The position numbers were made by a program, and so were the translations under genes. A stretch of 64,000 nt of DNA from Adineta steineri. Its lineage: Eukaryota > Rotifera > Eurotatoria > Adinetida > Adinetidae. Position 1 is the stretch's first letter, and each line of letters begins with the position of its first letter. The stretch spans positions 63,821-127,820 of the forward strand of contig CAJNOI010000225.1 in NCBI GenBank assembly GCA_905250115.1, written 5' to 3'. Of this stretch, positions 23,546 through 36,350 are shown piece by piece. The notes below the pieces were generated by a model. That model searched no databases. It was not told the origin of the DNA and saw only the letters and a program-made list of their open reading frames with translations.

Positions 23546-23971
23546 ATAGTGTTTATTAATCTTTACATTGTTGACTTCATTTTAATTGTATTTCATATAG
23601 TGCACAGGAATACCAATGACGAACAAAAGAAACGAAACAGATTTCATTAAGTCTGGTTGACTACTTGTTTTGGATAGAAATCGAAGGCGATTTCAATAAG
23701 CAATGCAAAGAAAACGTTTTGAATAACTTTTACAGACGAATAAACTCAGCATTTTTTCATAACCGAAAAACACACTCGTTTTTAAAACTATATTCAGCTA
23801 CCAAAGACATCTAGAGAGTAATTGAGCAAGTCAGCATGTTTCTATACTTTCAAAATGTGTCAACAACGAGACGCATGATTTTTTTGTCGTTTGTTTTTGT
23901 CATTCTCCAATTTCTCTCATGAAGAAAAGAAGAACTTTTACATATTTTTCATCAATTGTGCAAGACTCGCT

Positions 23972-23978
23972 TATAAAA
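23972..23978 (+). promoter_or_regulatory. TATA box of F-box gene
   Basis: TATAAAA about 42 bp before the ATG at 24020, implying a very short 5' UTR. The start codon context is CCACCACAATG. Confidence 0.5.
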
Positions 23979-24019
23979 CAGCGTAGAATAATTATCAAAC
24001 GTTTTCTTTCTCCACCACA

Positions 24020-25898
24020 ATGTCGAGCGAACAGAAGATAACATTGGAAACATTACCTGTCGAAATTCTACATCATATTTTCTATTATATCGATGGACAA
24101 ACAATATTTTTCTCACTTCGCGACATGTGTCGACGATTCAGAGCAATAATCAACAAATATGATCGATGGACTATTGATTTTCAAAGAATTGCAAAACCTG
24201 ATTTTCATCTGTTTTGTCGATATATTAATCCTGAGAATATTATTTCATTGACACTCTCTGATGATCAAGATACATCTGGACAAGTTGAAATATTTCTTTC
24301 ACTATTTAAGGCTCATCAATTTACTCGACTTCAATCAGTAACTTTAATTAAAGTTTCAGCTTATGATTTAGAAGCGATTTTTACAAAATTCAATACGATT
24401 TCACTTAGATCATTCTCATTCACAGTTGAAAAACATAAGACTCTACATAAAGAAACAATGAGAATGAAAGTTCTCTCGATGATTATCACTGAAACAAATT
24501 TAGTTAAACTCGAATTACTTGAATTTCAATGGCATGAATTAGAAAAAATGATTTGGCCTAAACAATCAACCATTCAACATCTAAAAATTCAAGCTCCTGT
24601 GACTCCTGTTGAGATATGCACGATTCTTGTTTGCTTATCTCACCTATGTACGCTAGTTATAGGCGAACTCTATGATGGATTTAATGCACAGAATAGTTTA
24701 CCATATATGTCTACACCTTTTCGGCAAGTCATTTCGTTAGCTATAGAAAAGATGACATCTGATATCGACGATCTTGAACTATTTCTTTCCCTACTGCCTT
24801 CATTAACTCATATGAGACTGATGATCTATGAAAAATTGGTCGATGGTAACCGATTGAAAAATTTTATTCAAACAAATCTTCCATTATTAATCAATTTCGA
24901 GTTTTTCTTGTGCATAACAAAAGATGTTTCACATGATCTTGCCGACATTCAATCACTTATCGCATCATATCAAACACTATTCTGGCTCGAACAAAACAAA
25001 TGGTTTGTTACTTGTGAATATTCAACTGATGCCAACAAACTGTATCCAATTCCATTTTGTGTATCTTCTCTTATCTATGACTTGAATACAGACAAAATAT
25101 TTCTCTTTACTTTACCTCAATCGATTGATAATGGTGCATCGAGAATAGATTATATGACTACATTGAAATTAATTTTCTCAGACACTGAACTATTAATACA
25201 GGAAAATGTGAGTATAATATTTCTTTTCATCTACAAAAATAGGTCGGTTCAGTTTCACACATGCGATAGGAAAATGAGAGCGCTCGAAATTCAGAGTTGG
25301 AAGTTTATTGATGACTTTACATTTCTAGAATGAAACAACAAATCATCGTTTATGTCGTAAAGTAAAAAAGCTGGAAATTAATTTCAAGGACAACTTACCA
25401 TCAAACTGGATACTAACCGTTGCGACACTAGTCGATCTATCAACAATTGTTCAAATCAAATTCACAGGTCAAACGGTTTATAAAACAAGACGAAATATAC
25501 GAGCTAGTATCGCCAATTTTCTCCAAAGAACATCTTCTTTGATATCGCTGGGTATCAGTTACGATTCTCATATGTACAACTTATGGACTGCTGATAATAT
25601 TTGTTGTATGATTCCTTATCATGTCAAATACTTGACAACATCAATTAAGCATGTCAATGAAATGAAACTTGTTCTTAAACGACTTCCTCATTTATCAAGT
25701 ATTACATTCCACTTCCATTGTCCATCAAACATAGACGCAATTTTTGGATGGCTTGTAAAATACAGAGGAGGTTCAACATACAAGCGAGAGAAATCTTCAA
25801 TCAGTATATGGCTTGGCAAAGGTATCATCCGATCGAGAGAATACGAACATATTAATAAAAAGATCAAACTGAGTGACAATCATCATGATGTATCATGA
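24020..25898 (+). CDS. F-box / LRR-like protein
   Basis: Two exons, 24020-25207 and 25329-25898, joined in phase 0 across a 121-nt GTGAGT...TTTCTAG intron; 585 residues. Residues ~8-45 form an F-box (LETLPVEILHHIFYYIDGQT... with RRFRAII), the motif that binds Skp1 in SCF ubiquitin ligases. The rest alternates Leu/Ile-rich beta-strand and helix segments typical of irregular leucine-rich repeats in bdelloid F-box proteins, likely the substrate-binding part. Codon usage and splice sites look normal and the gene appears intact. A TATA box lies just upstream. Confidence 0.8.
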
Positions 25899-26700
25899 AT
25901 TTGCTAAATGATTTTTCTTGAATAAAACTCTGAATATGTTGCACGTGTAGCGTATTGTATGAGTTTGATTGTCGTGTCATTAGTGGATTTTAAAAGTTTC
26001 CTTGCAACTATCAATGTTCCATTGAACTAAAACTTAGTGCACATTGTAGATGGTGTGTTGGAAACATTAAATCATTTAACTTTAATTATTACAAAGTCAG
26101 TAGAAACTGAAATAAAGTAAAATTTGTGCCTCATTTAATTAAGGCACCTATTTAAGTGCTAGGTAAAAATACATAAATGCTAAGTTAATTTCTGCTAAGT
26201 AAAATTTGTATGTATTCGGTAAATAAGTTGAATGTTTCATAAATTTATTGAATGCTCATTTAAAATAATATTTCTCGGTCATTAAAATTTTTCTAAGTAT
26301 ATTAATTAGTAGGTAAATTTATGGAATTGTCGGTAAAAAACATAAATTTGATAAGTAAAAATAAATGACAGGCAAGTCGTCATTTTCCATTCGTTTCTTT
26401 TTACGCGCATCACATATACTTGAATTTTTTCGTTTCTGTCCATCACATATATTAGATTTTTTCCTTCTTTTTTTCTACTTGTCATCTTTTCATATGTATA
26501 TTGTGTTTGTTGAGATATATTCCAGCCGCTCTACCTCGATCACCCCATGGACATTTCCTAAGAATGTACGATCCACTCCCCTATATATAGTCTGAGCTTT
26601 TTACAAATAAATAATGTGTGATTCAAGTATTCTAATATTCAGTCTTATCCAACCGACTATATAAAGTTACTCATCTTACAGAAGTTTCAATGGCAATTTT

Positions 26701-26746
26701 TGAGGATGGGTGGGTATGGGTATTGTATTCGCATTATACTCACACT
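26701..26746. repeat. telomere-like hairpin 9 (weak)
   Basis: TGAGGATGGGTGGGTATGGG arm; the right arm is short (ACTCACACT). Confidence 0.5.
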
Positions 26747-26864
26747 GAAAAGCAACCAAAGGATCGCTAATCGATTAATTGTTCAATCAAATTTTTTACT
26801 TCACAAAAATTATTTATTTACTTAGTATTTTTCAATATTTTACCTAGAAAACTAAATTTTTTCA

Positions 26865-26911
26865 CTGGGTGTGGGTGTTGAAAGAATAGAGTACCCACAC
26901 TCACCCACATC
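26865..26911. repeat. telomere-like hairpin 10
   Basis: GGGTGTGGGTGTTG arm, loop AAAGAATAGAGTA, then CCCACACTCACCCACA. Confidence 0.8.
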
Positions 26912-28799
26912 CGGTACTCTTACTCATGCACAACTCCATTCTGACCCTCACCCTTCCAATGTTGTATCAAAGAAATATTTACATTGTTAATCCAAAAATA
27001 AACTTTCAATATTTGATAAAACTAATAATTGTTGATAAATATTCAATTTAAAAAAATAGAAATAGATCTTGCAATGGAATAGTAACGGTTCAGTCAATGA
27101 GAATAGATACTATCCTATTAGGTGAGAGTAGAGGACAAGGGTAGAATTGAAAGTAGATACTTATATAGCCTGAAGAAAAATTCGAAACGCATCGCTTTAA
27201 ATTTATTGTGTTTAAAATTAAATTAAAATAAATAAATTCAAAAAATCTTTTTTTATTCTACTCGTTATTTTTATTTATTTCAATCCATTTATTTGCTCAT
27301 TTTCTTCACTTAAATATTAAAAAAACATTAAAAACTAAATCAAATTAAAAGTTACAAGAAATGCATTAGTTGTTTGTTGATTTTCTTTTACTTAGTTCTC
27401 ACCCTCAAGATAAACAGCATAGCTTGTTTTTTTAGTAGAAGAATACAGTCTACGTGATTTTTTTTTCGGATTTACTGCGTGTTTGTGGTGTATAAACAAG
27501 TAATAATTACTTAAAACGCATTACATAATTTTTTTTCTACGTTTTTTTACAGGGTTTAATATTTTGGCTATAACATTGTCATTACTCAATGAATTGGTTT
27601 ATGTGTAAAAACAAAAACATGCGTGCTTTTTACGGCTCTCACTGTATTTTCTTCTGTTTTTCAACAGTCACCTTAATTCATTTTGTTGAATACTTAGTGA
27701 AATATAGAAAATGATCTCATCCGACATTGAATATTTCTTTGAAAAGCAGTATCGCTTAAATGATAGAAAATCATGAGATGTTGAGGGTGGCGACGGTGAG
27801 AGTATTTGTTCCTTGTCTGACCTATACCCACACAATCTAGAGTGATGTTCATAGGTTATTTTCGAGTTGATCGCATGCAGGTGGTGATCCATTTATATTC
27901 GAATTCGTATTAGGTAGCGTTTATCTGAGAGATCTGAAGAAATATTCTTATTTGTGAAAAATTTGTTATCAGTGTTAAAGAAATGTCTATCACTTGAACA
28001 TGAAAGATTATTTAAAGGCGGAAAAGATTAACAATCTTCTTCCAGATGTCAAGAAAAAATCTGACAGAAAGCAGAGTTTGATGTTAATACTCATTTCAAT
28101 TTTTATGTAGATGATGCACATTAGTAAATGAATCTGTCCAAAGAATGAAGATTCACATAGAAACTATTTCATATTTTAAATTTCTTCTGTAATCACTGAT
28201 TCTCAAACAAATGATTCAATCATTCGTGAAAAGTTACATTACATCTCACTCTCTAAATACATATATTCAATGGCACGCCGTCTTTAACATTGACAAAAAT
28301 AGAAGAGAAATAAAAGGAACCCGAAAACTCATCTAAATTTTTAACAAATCCTTTCGACATATGAGGTGTGTTGAGGACATCATTTTTCATCATCTACGAA
28401 ACGAAATTAATCTTCAAATTTCAATACGACACATGTTAAATGAATTCCTACAAAAAAGATTTCTCCACCTTCGATTCAGAAAAATTGTGATTTAATTATT
28501 TGAATGGAATAAAAGAGATTCTTAATGTCATCTTTATATTAATAATGACGAACATAAGATTATACACCGCTACGTTGTTTTCTATTCGCATTAATGTCTG
28601 TACGACAGTTATTTTAGGAAATAAGTTTACATCCGATAACTCACCTGAATTTGAATTCATTTTTGCACAAATCTGTCAGATTAACTTTACGATTTTAGTT
28701 GACAAATTTTATTGAGAGAAAAGCGGATGAAAAATGTTTCTCTTTCTCTCTCAGGAAACACTTGTCATTTGTTATGAGATATTTCATTACTATTTAGTC

Positions 28800-29798
28800 A
28801 TGTCTACAAACAACAGCTCTGATAATGATGCTGCCACGTTTGCCAACTCAGAAATTCCTCTACCGCGTGTGGTTCGTTTCTGGCTCCTGCTTCTATTCAA
28901 TGTTCCATCGACCATTTGTTCTTTCTGCATCATTATTCACATTATCATCGATCGAGTTCGACGATATGCATTGCAAAATCATACAATTTTCCTTATACTT
29001 CTCATCAATCTTCCTATTCAACTGCTGGATATCAATTTTCATCTAAGTTTTTATCACTATGGTTCAGTTCATCCAGCTAATCCAATTGTTTGTCTCATTT
29101 GGTGGTTGGCTGATTTTGGTTGTTATAACGGAGGCCTCCTACTCATGACTTGGCTTGCCATTGAACGACACATGTTAATATTTCATGATCGATGGATGAA
29201 AAATCGAAGAAGTCGCTTTCTTTTCCATTATCTTCCTTTAATTATTCTACTGGCATATATTGTTATCTTTTATATCACTGCTATTTTCTTCATACCGTGT
29301 GAAAACGTCTATGAATACACAGTACCAGTGTGTGGTGACTATCCATGTTATCAATCCTATGGCATTTTTGGCATGTGGGATTTTATTGTTAATGACTGTG
29401 CATCTGTTATCGTGGAGGGTATTATTAGCATTGCCCTTATTCTACGTGTTCAATGGCAAAAACGACGTATTCATCAATCTCCTCAATGGCGTAAACAAAG
29501 ACGAATGATTATTCAGTTATGTTTGGTATCTGGTTTTAGTGTCAGTGTCAATCTACCAACCTTTATTATTTATATTTCTCATGTATTTGGTCTATCACCA
29601 GATTATGGTGTTCAAGTTGATCTTTATTTCTACTTTTTGACTTACTTTGTCGTTTTCCTGTTTCCATTCGCATCTTTAAGTCAATATCTACAATTACGCA
29701 AACTGATTAAAACCAAAGTTTTCCGTATGTCACCAAGACAACTACCTCATGTAATTAATGGTGTACATGGAACAAGATTGATAGCAACAGGTGTGTGA
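28800..29798 (+). CDS. rhodopsin-like 7TM receptor
   Basis: About 332 residues from the Met at 28800 (MSTNNSSDN...), which gives an extracellular N-terminus with an Asn-X-Ser site; an in-frame upstream Met (28734) would add a 22-residue hydrophobic leader and is less likely. Seven hydrophobic segments are visible, with a conserved Cys before TM3 (NPIVCLIWW), an ERH motif after TM3 (LAIERHMLIF, in place of DRY), a Cys-containing second extracellular loop, and a basic third intracellular loop (QKRRIHQSPQWRKQRR). It is probably a class A orphan or peptide receptor of the kind strongly expanded in bdelloids. Single coding exon. Ligand unknown. Confidence 0.8.
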   Translation: MSTNNSSDNDAATFANSEIPLPRVVRFWLLLLFNVPSTICSFCIIIHIIIDRVRRYALQNHTIFLILLINLPIQLLDINFHLSFYHYGSVHPANPIVCLIWWLADFGCYNGGLLLMTWLAIERHMLIFHDRWMKNRRSRFLFHYLPLIILLAYIVIFYITAIFFIPCENVYEYTVPVCGDYPCYQSYGIFGMWDFIVNDCASVIVEGIISIALILRVQWQKRRIHQSPQWRKQRRMIIQLCLVSGFSVSVNLPTFIIYISHVFGLSPDYGVQVDLYFYFLTYFVVFLFPFASLSQYLQLRKLIKTKVFRMSPRQLPHVINGVHGTRLIATGV

Positions 29799-30461
29799 GT
29801 TCAACACACAACAATTAATTGATATGCTTTAAATGTCTTATTTAATCTAAAAACTTTAAGTAGATGTTGTTCAAATTTGTATTGTCTCGTTCTATTCTGA
29901 AATAAAAGATTTTTTGTTCGCATGGAAACAGGATTTGTCAAAAGATAATCAGAACGTGTGGTATTCAGAACTTAATTTCATCTGATGGAATAAATGCTTC
30001 ACAACTAAGTGTTCAAAAAATATTTTTATGAGGAATAGATTGAATAATATGAAATATTGAAGTGTATCGATAGTAACTTGAAGGTTGTATTGAATTAAGA
30101 AACAGAAATGAGTAAGATTTGCTTAGCAGCATTAGAATGTTGTGTTTGTGATATTTTAATTTTAGCAAGAATTCTTTGTTGATTTCATTTCTTTTATTTT
30201 GATTTGTACTATGAGGGTTAATTGTTTGTGAATGTTGCTGACCAGTTAGATGACCAATGGATTGACATAATGATAATAAAAAAGATATCTATGAATAAAA
30301 GGTATATATATATATATCAGTAAAAGGGGGGGGGGGGCTAATTTGGATAATATTTCCTGTTTAGAGTTGATTTTCTAGGATCTTTATCTTATCTTAAGAT
30401 TGGCGATCGCCATTATCATATCTTATCAGTAGAGAATCAGCAGCAATGCGCTGTGTTACTT

Positions 30462-30513
30462 AAGGGTGGGTGTGGGTTGAGAGAAGATAGATACCCACAC
30501 CCACACCCTCAAG
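30462..30513. repeat. telomere-like hairpin 12
   Basis: AAGGGTGGGTGTGGGTTGAG arm, loop AGAAGATAGATA, then CCCACACCCACACCCTCAAG. One of the cleanest copies. Confidence 0.85.
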
Positions 30514-31947
30514 AAATAAAGTTTATTGAAGATGATTTTATGTTATACTTTTTGTAATAAAAATCAAGTATGTATTAACTTTTCTGTTAATAAGACAAGC
30601 CACAAAGAGTAATAAATCAGTTTTTTACTTATTTATGATCATTTTCAAAAGTTAAAGATTAATGTCTGAATGAAAATTCTATACTGTTTTTCACTGTATT
30701 AAGTTAAAATTAAATTATGCTGCTTATGAAAAATACTACAATCGAAAATATTTGCTACGTATTCTTTTATATATTGTTTCTTCCATTATTCCAAGTGCTA
30801 AAATAAATTTGGAGTTGTATGTAACTTAATCAATTGCATGTCTGATTATTTTCTGTCTTTTCTACTAAATAACTGTTTTTTTTTGTTTGTTTCAAGAGAG
30901 GATCGGCGAGAGAACCACTCAGCGTTACTAGAAAGACACTACGAAAATAATTTTTTTCTTGATTTTATTGTCAAAAATAACATAGATTTTCTTTCTTTTT
31001 TTAAAATATTGATTCTTTTATTGTTAGAATTATTCGATATTTTCTTTTTTGAAAGCATTCTATTCAAATAAGACATAACAATATTCATAAACCATCTCAT
31101 TTCTCTATTTTCGCTGCATTGCTACAATTTAGATTCATTCTATACTCATAAGATAAGAAAATAGCAACATCATCAACAATGCTTATTGGTGTTTCAAAAC
31201 TGAAATAAAATAAATAAATAGCAGTTATTCACTTCTTACCAAAGTATATCGCTAAAATAACAGTAAAAAGAGATCATTTGTGTGAAAAAAAAGTATGATG
31301 AGTATCGATTTAACTCTAAATCATGGTCCCGAAAGACCGGTGCTTATGCTCCAGGCTCATTAGCAGTGAGTTGAAGATTTAACTTAAGATCGCGGCTCGT
31401 CTCTTCATTTCATTTATCTGATTATATTTATTTTGTAGTTATACTCATAATGTGCAATCACAATATATTCTCCTGTTCTGTATTTATCGATGAGTCAATT
31501 CATATCGATTGTAAAGAACGAAAAAGAGGCATAGATGTTTAGTTGCAATCAAAGCATGTGGAGGATGATAGTATCGATTACACCCATCGTTTATATGATA
31601 CATTGTTAGCTTTAAGATTATACTCATCGACTCATTTTTTAGTGATCAATATTTCATGATCACAACTATTAATTCAATTATTACAATACATTTTAACTAT
31701 ATGTATTCTAAAAAAATATCTTTTTGATTAAGAAAGTTACTCAGCTTGAATAAGTTTCTTATCATATACAACTCTCTAATTTATTGATATTTTCTATTAA
31801 AAAAGTATGATAGACATAAGAAGAAGTTCAATGGTTTATTTAAGATTGAGTATTTACATGTAAAAGTTTTCGGTATATGATAATTTTCAATGTTCGGTCA
31901 AGAATTCTAGCAAACTCTTGACGTGCTTCAATACTTGATTTTAATCT

Positions 31948-32021
31948 TTGGTGGGTGGGTGTGTAGTTGACAGAATAAAATTCACTTGCCCATACCCATT
32001 CGCACCCACACCCACACCCTA
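31948..32021. repeat. telomere-like hairpin 13
   Basis: TGGTGGGTGGGTGTGTAG arm, AT-rich loop, then CGCACCCACACCCACACCC, about 200 bp upstream of the F-box start at 32218. Confidence 0.8.
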
Positions 32022-32217
32022 ACGACATCTTTTTAAATAATAATTTACAGAGATTAATATATATGCATATTAAATTACTCATTATATCGTCGTGTATTAT
32101 TATTATTATTGCACAATATTTCTTTCTACCGTTATTGTATCTGAATTTTGTGATAAGGCAAAGTATTTTAGTGTTTAACTCACGACATTACCACTGATTT
32201 TACTTTCTAGCATAGAA

Positions 32218-33856
32218 ATGCTTGAAGCACTGCCAGATGAGCTACTACTACTCATATTTAGTTACTTTCACACATTCGACTTGATCTATGGATTTTCAAA
32301 CTTAAAACAACGATTTCAACGCATTATTGAATCATATTTGTGTGATATTGACCTAATAGGAAATAATAGACCCACCTATTGTCAATTCCAACTGCTTTGT
32401 CAGAATATATTTCCGTTACGTGCACATTCCATCCGATCACTTAAACTCACTGGATCTCAACAACTTCACTTATTTCAACCATACATTTGTCAATTGGTTA
32501 ACTTGAAATCATTGCTACTCGAAAATAATGGGGAGTATTTCTTCGATGGGCTAAATGAGTTTGTCGTCGAAGCTTTATCAATACGAACTTTAACTGAACT
32601 TTCAATTTCTAGTGCAGAACGTGACACATTTTATAAAATTTCTTCTGGTTTTACATCATCTAACCTAAAAGATCTTACTTTAATTTACCGTAGTGGCCTG
32701 TCGTCTCTCCGTTACCTGTACGGATTTTCAAGCACTTGAAGAATTGTTCGAAGCAATGCCAAATATTGAAGAATTGAAATTATCAATAGTAGAATTTTAC
32801 CCTTTAGAAACAGTGAATATCTTAAACGTGCCAAAAACATTAGATAAGTTACATATCGAATGTGGGAAAATAGAATGTAGAGATCGCAGCACTGAAATAA
32901 CTTTCGAAACAATACAAACATTATTAAAAGCGTTCGACAATCAACTTCTATCGTTAAATCTGATTATGATCAATCCTGCTAAAGACTTTTCTAATTTTGA
33001 CAAAGTTCAAAGTCTCGTATCTGACTTTACTCGCCTCGAAAGTTTTCAGTATTTTATTAAAACGATTCACCAACCTAATTCACAATCTCATTTTCCCAAC
33101 GTCAAAGTACTACCAGATTTCAGCTACTCCCTATTTACACTTCTAAAACCTCGACCATTTGATACTATATCTGAACGTTTTGACCTTGGTTCACGTCTTA
33201 CTTTCGAAAGCTTGTATAAGTATCACACAATTCGCATTGGTAACAAAGAGCCATTGACTAGGTTCAAATTATCTTCGGATCTAAAACTTGTGAATCTGCG
33301 AAAAATATATTTTGAACAGGCAATCGAAGAGATCGAGCATGATGACATATATCAAGTCGTACCGAAAATTATAGCTCAATCACCAAATTTAAATTGGTTG
33401 AGTTTAACTACGAAAACAAATGCAGAGAATATAATAGAAGAATTGAATAAAATGATTATGATACCCGTGAGAAAACGAGTTCATTCTTTACATTTAAAAA
33501 TAGATCCGCAGCGCAATGACAGCTGTTACAATTCAATATTTCTGTTTGAATTATCAAAAACATTTCCAAATTTGAAGACATTGGAAATTGAAGGTAATTA
33601 TCGAATATTTGGTAATTATTTCATGTCATTCAATGAGTCTCTACAATTTCTTCGAAATTCTTTTCTGGATCTATCACGGTTCAGAATGGTGATAAAATTA
33701 TCAAACAGTTTTTACTATAAAAGAAAAACGGAAGATGAACAATTGTTCAAAAGTTACAAGGAACAGTTGCCTGAAACAATGTACGCAGATGTCTCGTTCA
33801 ATTATACTTCAGGTCGTCGTAGTGCATTTTCCTGTTTCTTAAATATATGGCTGTAA
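32218..33856 (+). CDS. F-box / LRR-like protein with a frame change near 32690
   Basis: Starts at ATG 32218 with an F-box (MLEALPDELLLLIFSYFHTFDLIYGFSNLKQRFQR...). The frame closes at 32739, while the protein continues in the +1 frame (TDFQALEELFEAMPNIEELK...) to 33856, with LRR-like Leu/Ile periodicity and clear protein character. Two explanations fit. One is a single-base frameshift near 32690. The other is a 43-nt intron (GTAGTG at about 32689 to TTCAAG at about 32731) giving ...LTLIY-P-LEELFEAMPN in phase. Total ~530 residues. Role: presumably an SCF substrate receptor. If the frameshift is real, the gene is a recent pseudogene. Confidence 0.65.
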
Positions 33857-34205
33857 TACTGATCTTCTCAATTTATAAATATCATTAGAAAAGAACAAAT
33901 TAGAATATAAGAAGAACTTTTTGCTTTAATTTATTTACTCAAGCTATGTGGAATTTTTTTTTAATATACACCCACGCAGTTTTACTATTTTATTTTCCAT
34001 TTTGATCTAATTTTTTCTATGTCAATTGATTTTCATAGCTCATGGTCATAAAGATATTAAAAATGAGACTAGATTTCTAATTTATGATTAATTGAAATAT
34101 ATCTTACTTATACTTGTGACGACGTTCATTTTAAAAGTGGTAACAGTTTTAGATTCAGAACGTAGTCGAAATGCATTGTATGATACTATAAATTTCATTC
34201 TCTAT

Positions 34206-34405
34206 AAAAATTTCTGTCTGTGTTATTCCCTAAGAGCAAACGAACATTTTTTCCGTTCTTGTTCACGAGTAAAAGACAATTTCTCTCTGTCCTTGTCCAC
34301 GAACGATAGAATGATTTTTTTTCTTTCGTCTTATCTACGAGCAACAAAACAATTTCTCTCTGTCCTTGTATATGAGCAATAAAACAATGTCTGTGTGTCT
34401 TCAAC
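34206..34405. repeat. minisatellite, ~45-60 bp imperfect units
   Basis: Three to four units share ACGAG(T/C)AA-AAGACAATTTCTCTCTGTCC and CTTGT(C/A)CACGA segments. The units are diverged and vary in length. Confidence 0.6.
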
Positions 34406-35049
34406 CATGAAAGTCGTTTATTTTTTATAGATTTCTTCTTCATCAACGATCGACGTATATATAAAATCGAGACAAGACCTTACCATTTACATACTTACTC
34501 ATACATCAACCATTTTTCTTCCACGATCGATGTATACTACAACAACGAAGAAAATAAAATTTATATACATTTTCATCATTTTTTATCGCTATATTATATA
34601 TACTACAGGGTGGCGCTATTCAACGTTCTGCTCCAAATGGTTCTCTTGATCATTTAATCAAAAAAAAACTACGATTTCTCTATTTTCAACGAGACTTTAT
34701 CACTCAATGCAACACCTAAACAACATTATAGTACCCGAATGGAATCCTACAATAAAGACGTTATATTATGTGTATTCGGCGATCATGTAATGAACTTGAA
34801 ATATTTACTTCGAATTACACAGAATTTCTCAATATGAAAAATATTTAAATAGAATGAGTTTATATAAAATTATCATTATGAACATTATAAAGAAAATATG
34901 TAGTGATAAATAAATATTGTTTAATTTTTTTAAATCTTTTGTCAATAAATAAGTATAGGAAGCGGTTGAATCTATGATAATGATAAAAATCTTTTGTAAT
35001 ATATTTTATCTCGTGGTGGTAATGTTGGTTTTTTACATTAATAAAATAG

Positions 35050-35100
35050 AGTGTGGGTGTGAGTGAGGATGGTTTAATTTTAATTACCCACACTCTCAAG
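35050..35100. repeat. telomere-like hairpin 14
   Basis: AGTGTGGGTGTGAGTGAGG arm, AT loop, then TACCCACACTCTCAAG. Confidence 0.8.
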
Positions 35101-35299
35101 ATGGTTTTAATAATCAACATATCTCTTCAATTACTAATGTAAATTGAATAGATGACCTTCAAAAAAGAATTTCAAACTTTATCTATTCAAAACTGATGAT
35201 GTCACTTGAAGAAATTGAATTATTTTAGAGAATTTTTATTCACATATTCAACAATGACAAGAAAAAGTGAATATTTACAATAAATAATATGAAACGTTA

Positions 35300-36350
35300 C
35301 AATATTATTTTATATAGAAATTAATAAAATTTCATAGAAAAGAAAAAGATTTAATCAAATCTAAGTACAAATATCTTTTTTATTAAATAATAAATAAAAT
35401 TCTCCATTCAGCTCATCACATGATGAGAAAATTATAATTCGTTCACAATTTTCATTTAGATTTTATTCTATCAATAACAATAATTTAATTACTGAGATTA
35501 AAATAAAAGTAACATCTGAATAAATGTGCGTCATCAAATCTTATTTACTTTATGACACATGTTTGAAAATGTAAAGAAAAACAAAATCAATCATTATCAA
35601 TGCATAAGAATATGTTAGCGTCGGATTATAGCATCACCGACGCTACACGAAGATTAAGACGTCTCTTCCAGTCTAACTGGATTAGGACATTTGGTCGGAT
35701 AGCAGAAGATGTGGGTTCAAGTTCCACGAAGGGTATCTTTTTCTCCATTAGCACATATATTCCTTTGTTTTTTGTCTTCGCTTTCCTTCCCTTTCTTTCT
35801 TCATATATGATGCTGACAGTCATCGACATTCTCACCATAGTGTCGACGAAATGTTCTATCTACTAAAATGTTTCGACGATTTACGACTGTCGATAAAAAC
35901 CATTTAAATGAATTATATGATCCCTTCTATTTCATCAGACTTTTATTTCTTTTTTCGAAGACATATTTATGTTTCATCATGAAGAATGCAGTTTTCTATC
36001 AGTAATATTAAATTGCACAACACATATCCATTTCATTTTATATGCATTCTTTTTTTCTTTCTTTCTTTCCAATAACATTTCTTATGTATTGTAGATCTTC
36101 AATATTTACACATTCTTTCGCAATAAAACGCGTGGTTGAAAAAAAGAAGAAAAAGAAGTGACAAATGTTGTTATTTTCTACAACAAACCAAACGAATTAT
36201 TCAGCGAAAAGGAGCATTCAGTCACGCACACACGCAATACCATCCGAAATTTACAAACTATTGCAATTTTTTCAGATTATTTCATTTAAACAATTTTATT
36301 CGAGTAAGTTTTACATTTCAATTATTGGGGAAAAGAGATGTATCCAAGTT
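35300..36350. repeat. segmental duplicate of F-box 5' region, copy 1
   Basis: Matches 40540-41480 in direct orientation at many blocks (for example GAAAAGAAAAAGATTTA near 35338, and GAAATTTACAAACTATT near 36248). Copy 1 has a ~260-bp different segment (about 35612-35873) with a tRNA-like motif. The F-box gene found after copy 2 is absent here. Confidence 0.75.
35662..35734 (+). pseudogene. tRNA-Arg-like sequence, possible SINE head
   Basis: The run TCTAACTGGATTAGGAC resembles a D-arm/box A, GGTCGGATAGCAGAAGAT resembles the anticodon arm of tRNA-Arg(TCG), and GTGGGTTCAAGTTCCAC forms a T-arm with a 7-nt loop. The anticodon stem pairs poorly and no matching acceptor stem is present, so this is not a working tRNA. 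Confidence 0.45.

Larger units (their letters stand above)
23290..24019. other. intergenic/promoter region between divergent genes
   Basis: Separates the minus-strand kelch gene from the plus-strand F-box gene. It contains hairpin 8 and a TATA box (23972-23978). Confidence 0.5.
25899..28799. other. 2.9-kb intergenic region
   Basis: AT-rich. Contains hairpins 9 (26701-26746), 10 (26865-26911) and a worn one near 27781-27836. A stretch at 26100-26370 has loosely repeated GGTAAAT/CTAAGTA motifs without a clear period. No gene recognised on either strand. Confidence 0.5.
29799..32217. other. 2.4-kb intergenic region
   Basis: AT-rich, with a TA repeat (~30303-30318), a G12 run (30326-30337), and hairpins 12 and 13 (30462-30513, 31948-32021). 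No gene recognised. Confidence 0.5.

Noticed and set aside
26100..26370. Possible tandem repeat with GGTAAAT/CTAAGTA motifs
   Set aside because: No stable period or unit could be defined by eye; it may be simple AT-rich bias.
35662..35734. Functional tRNA gene
   Set aside because: No matching acceptor stem and a weak anticodon stem; the T-stem closing pair is G-T.
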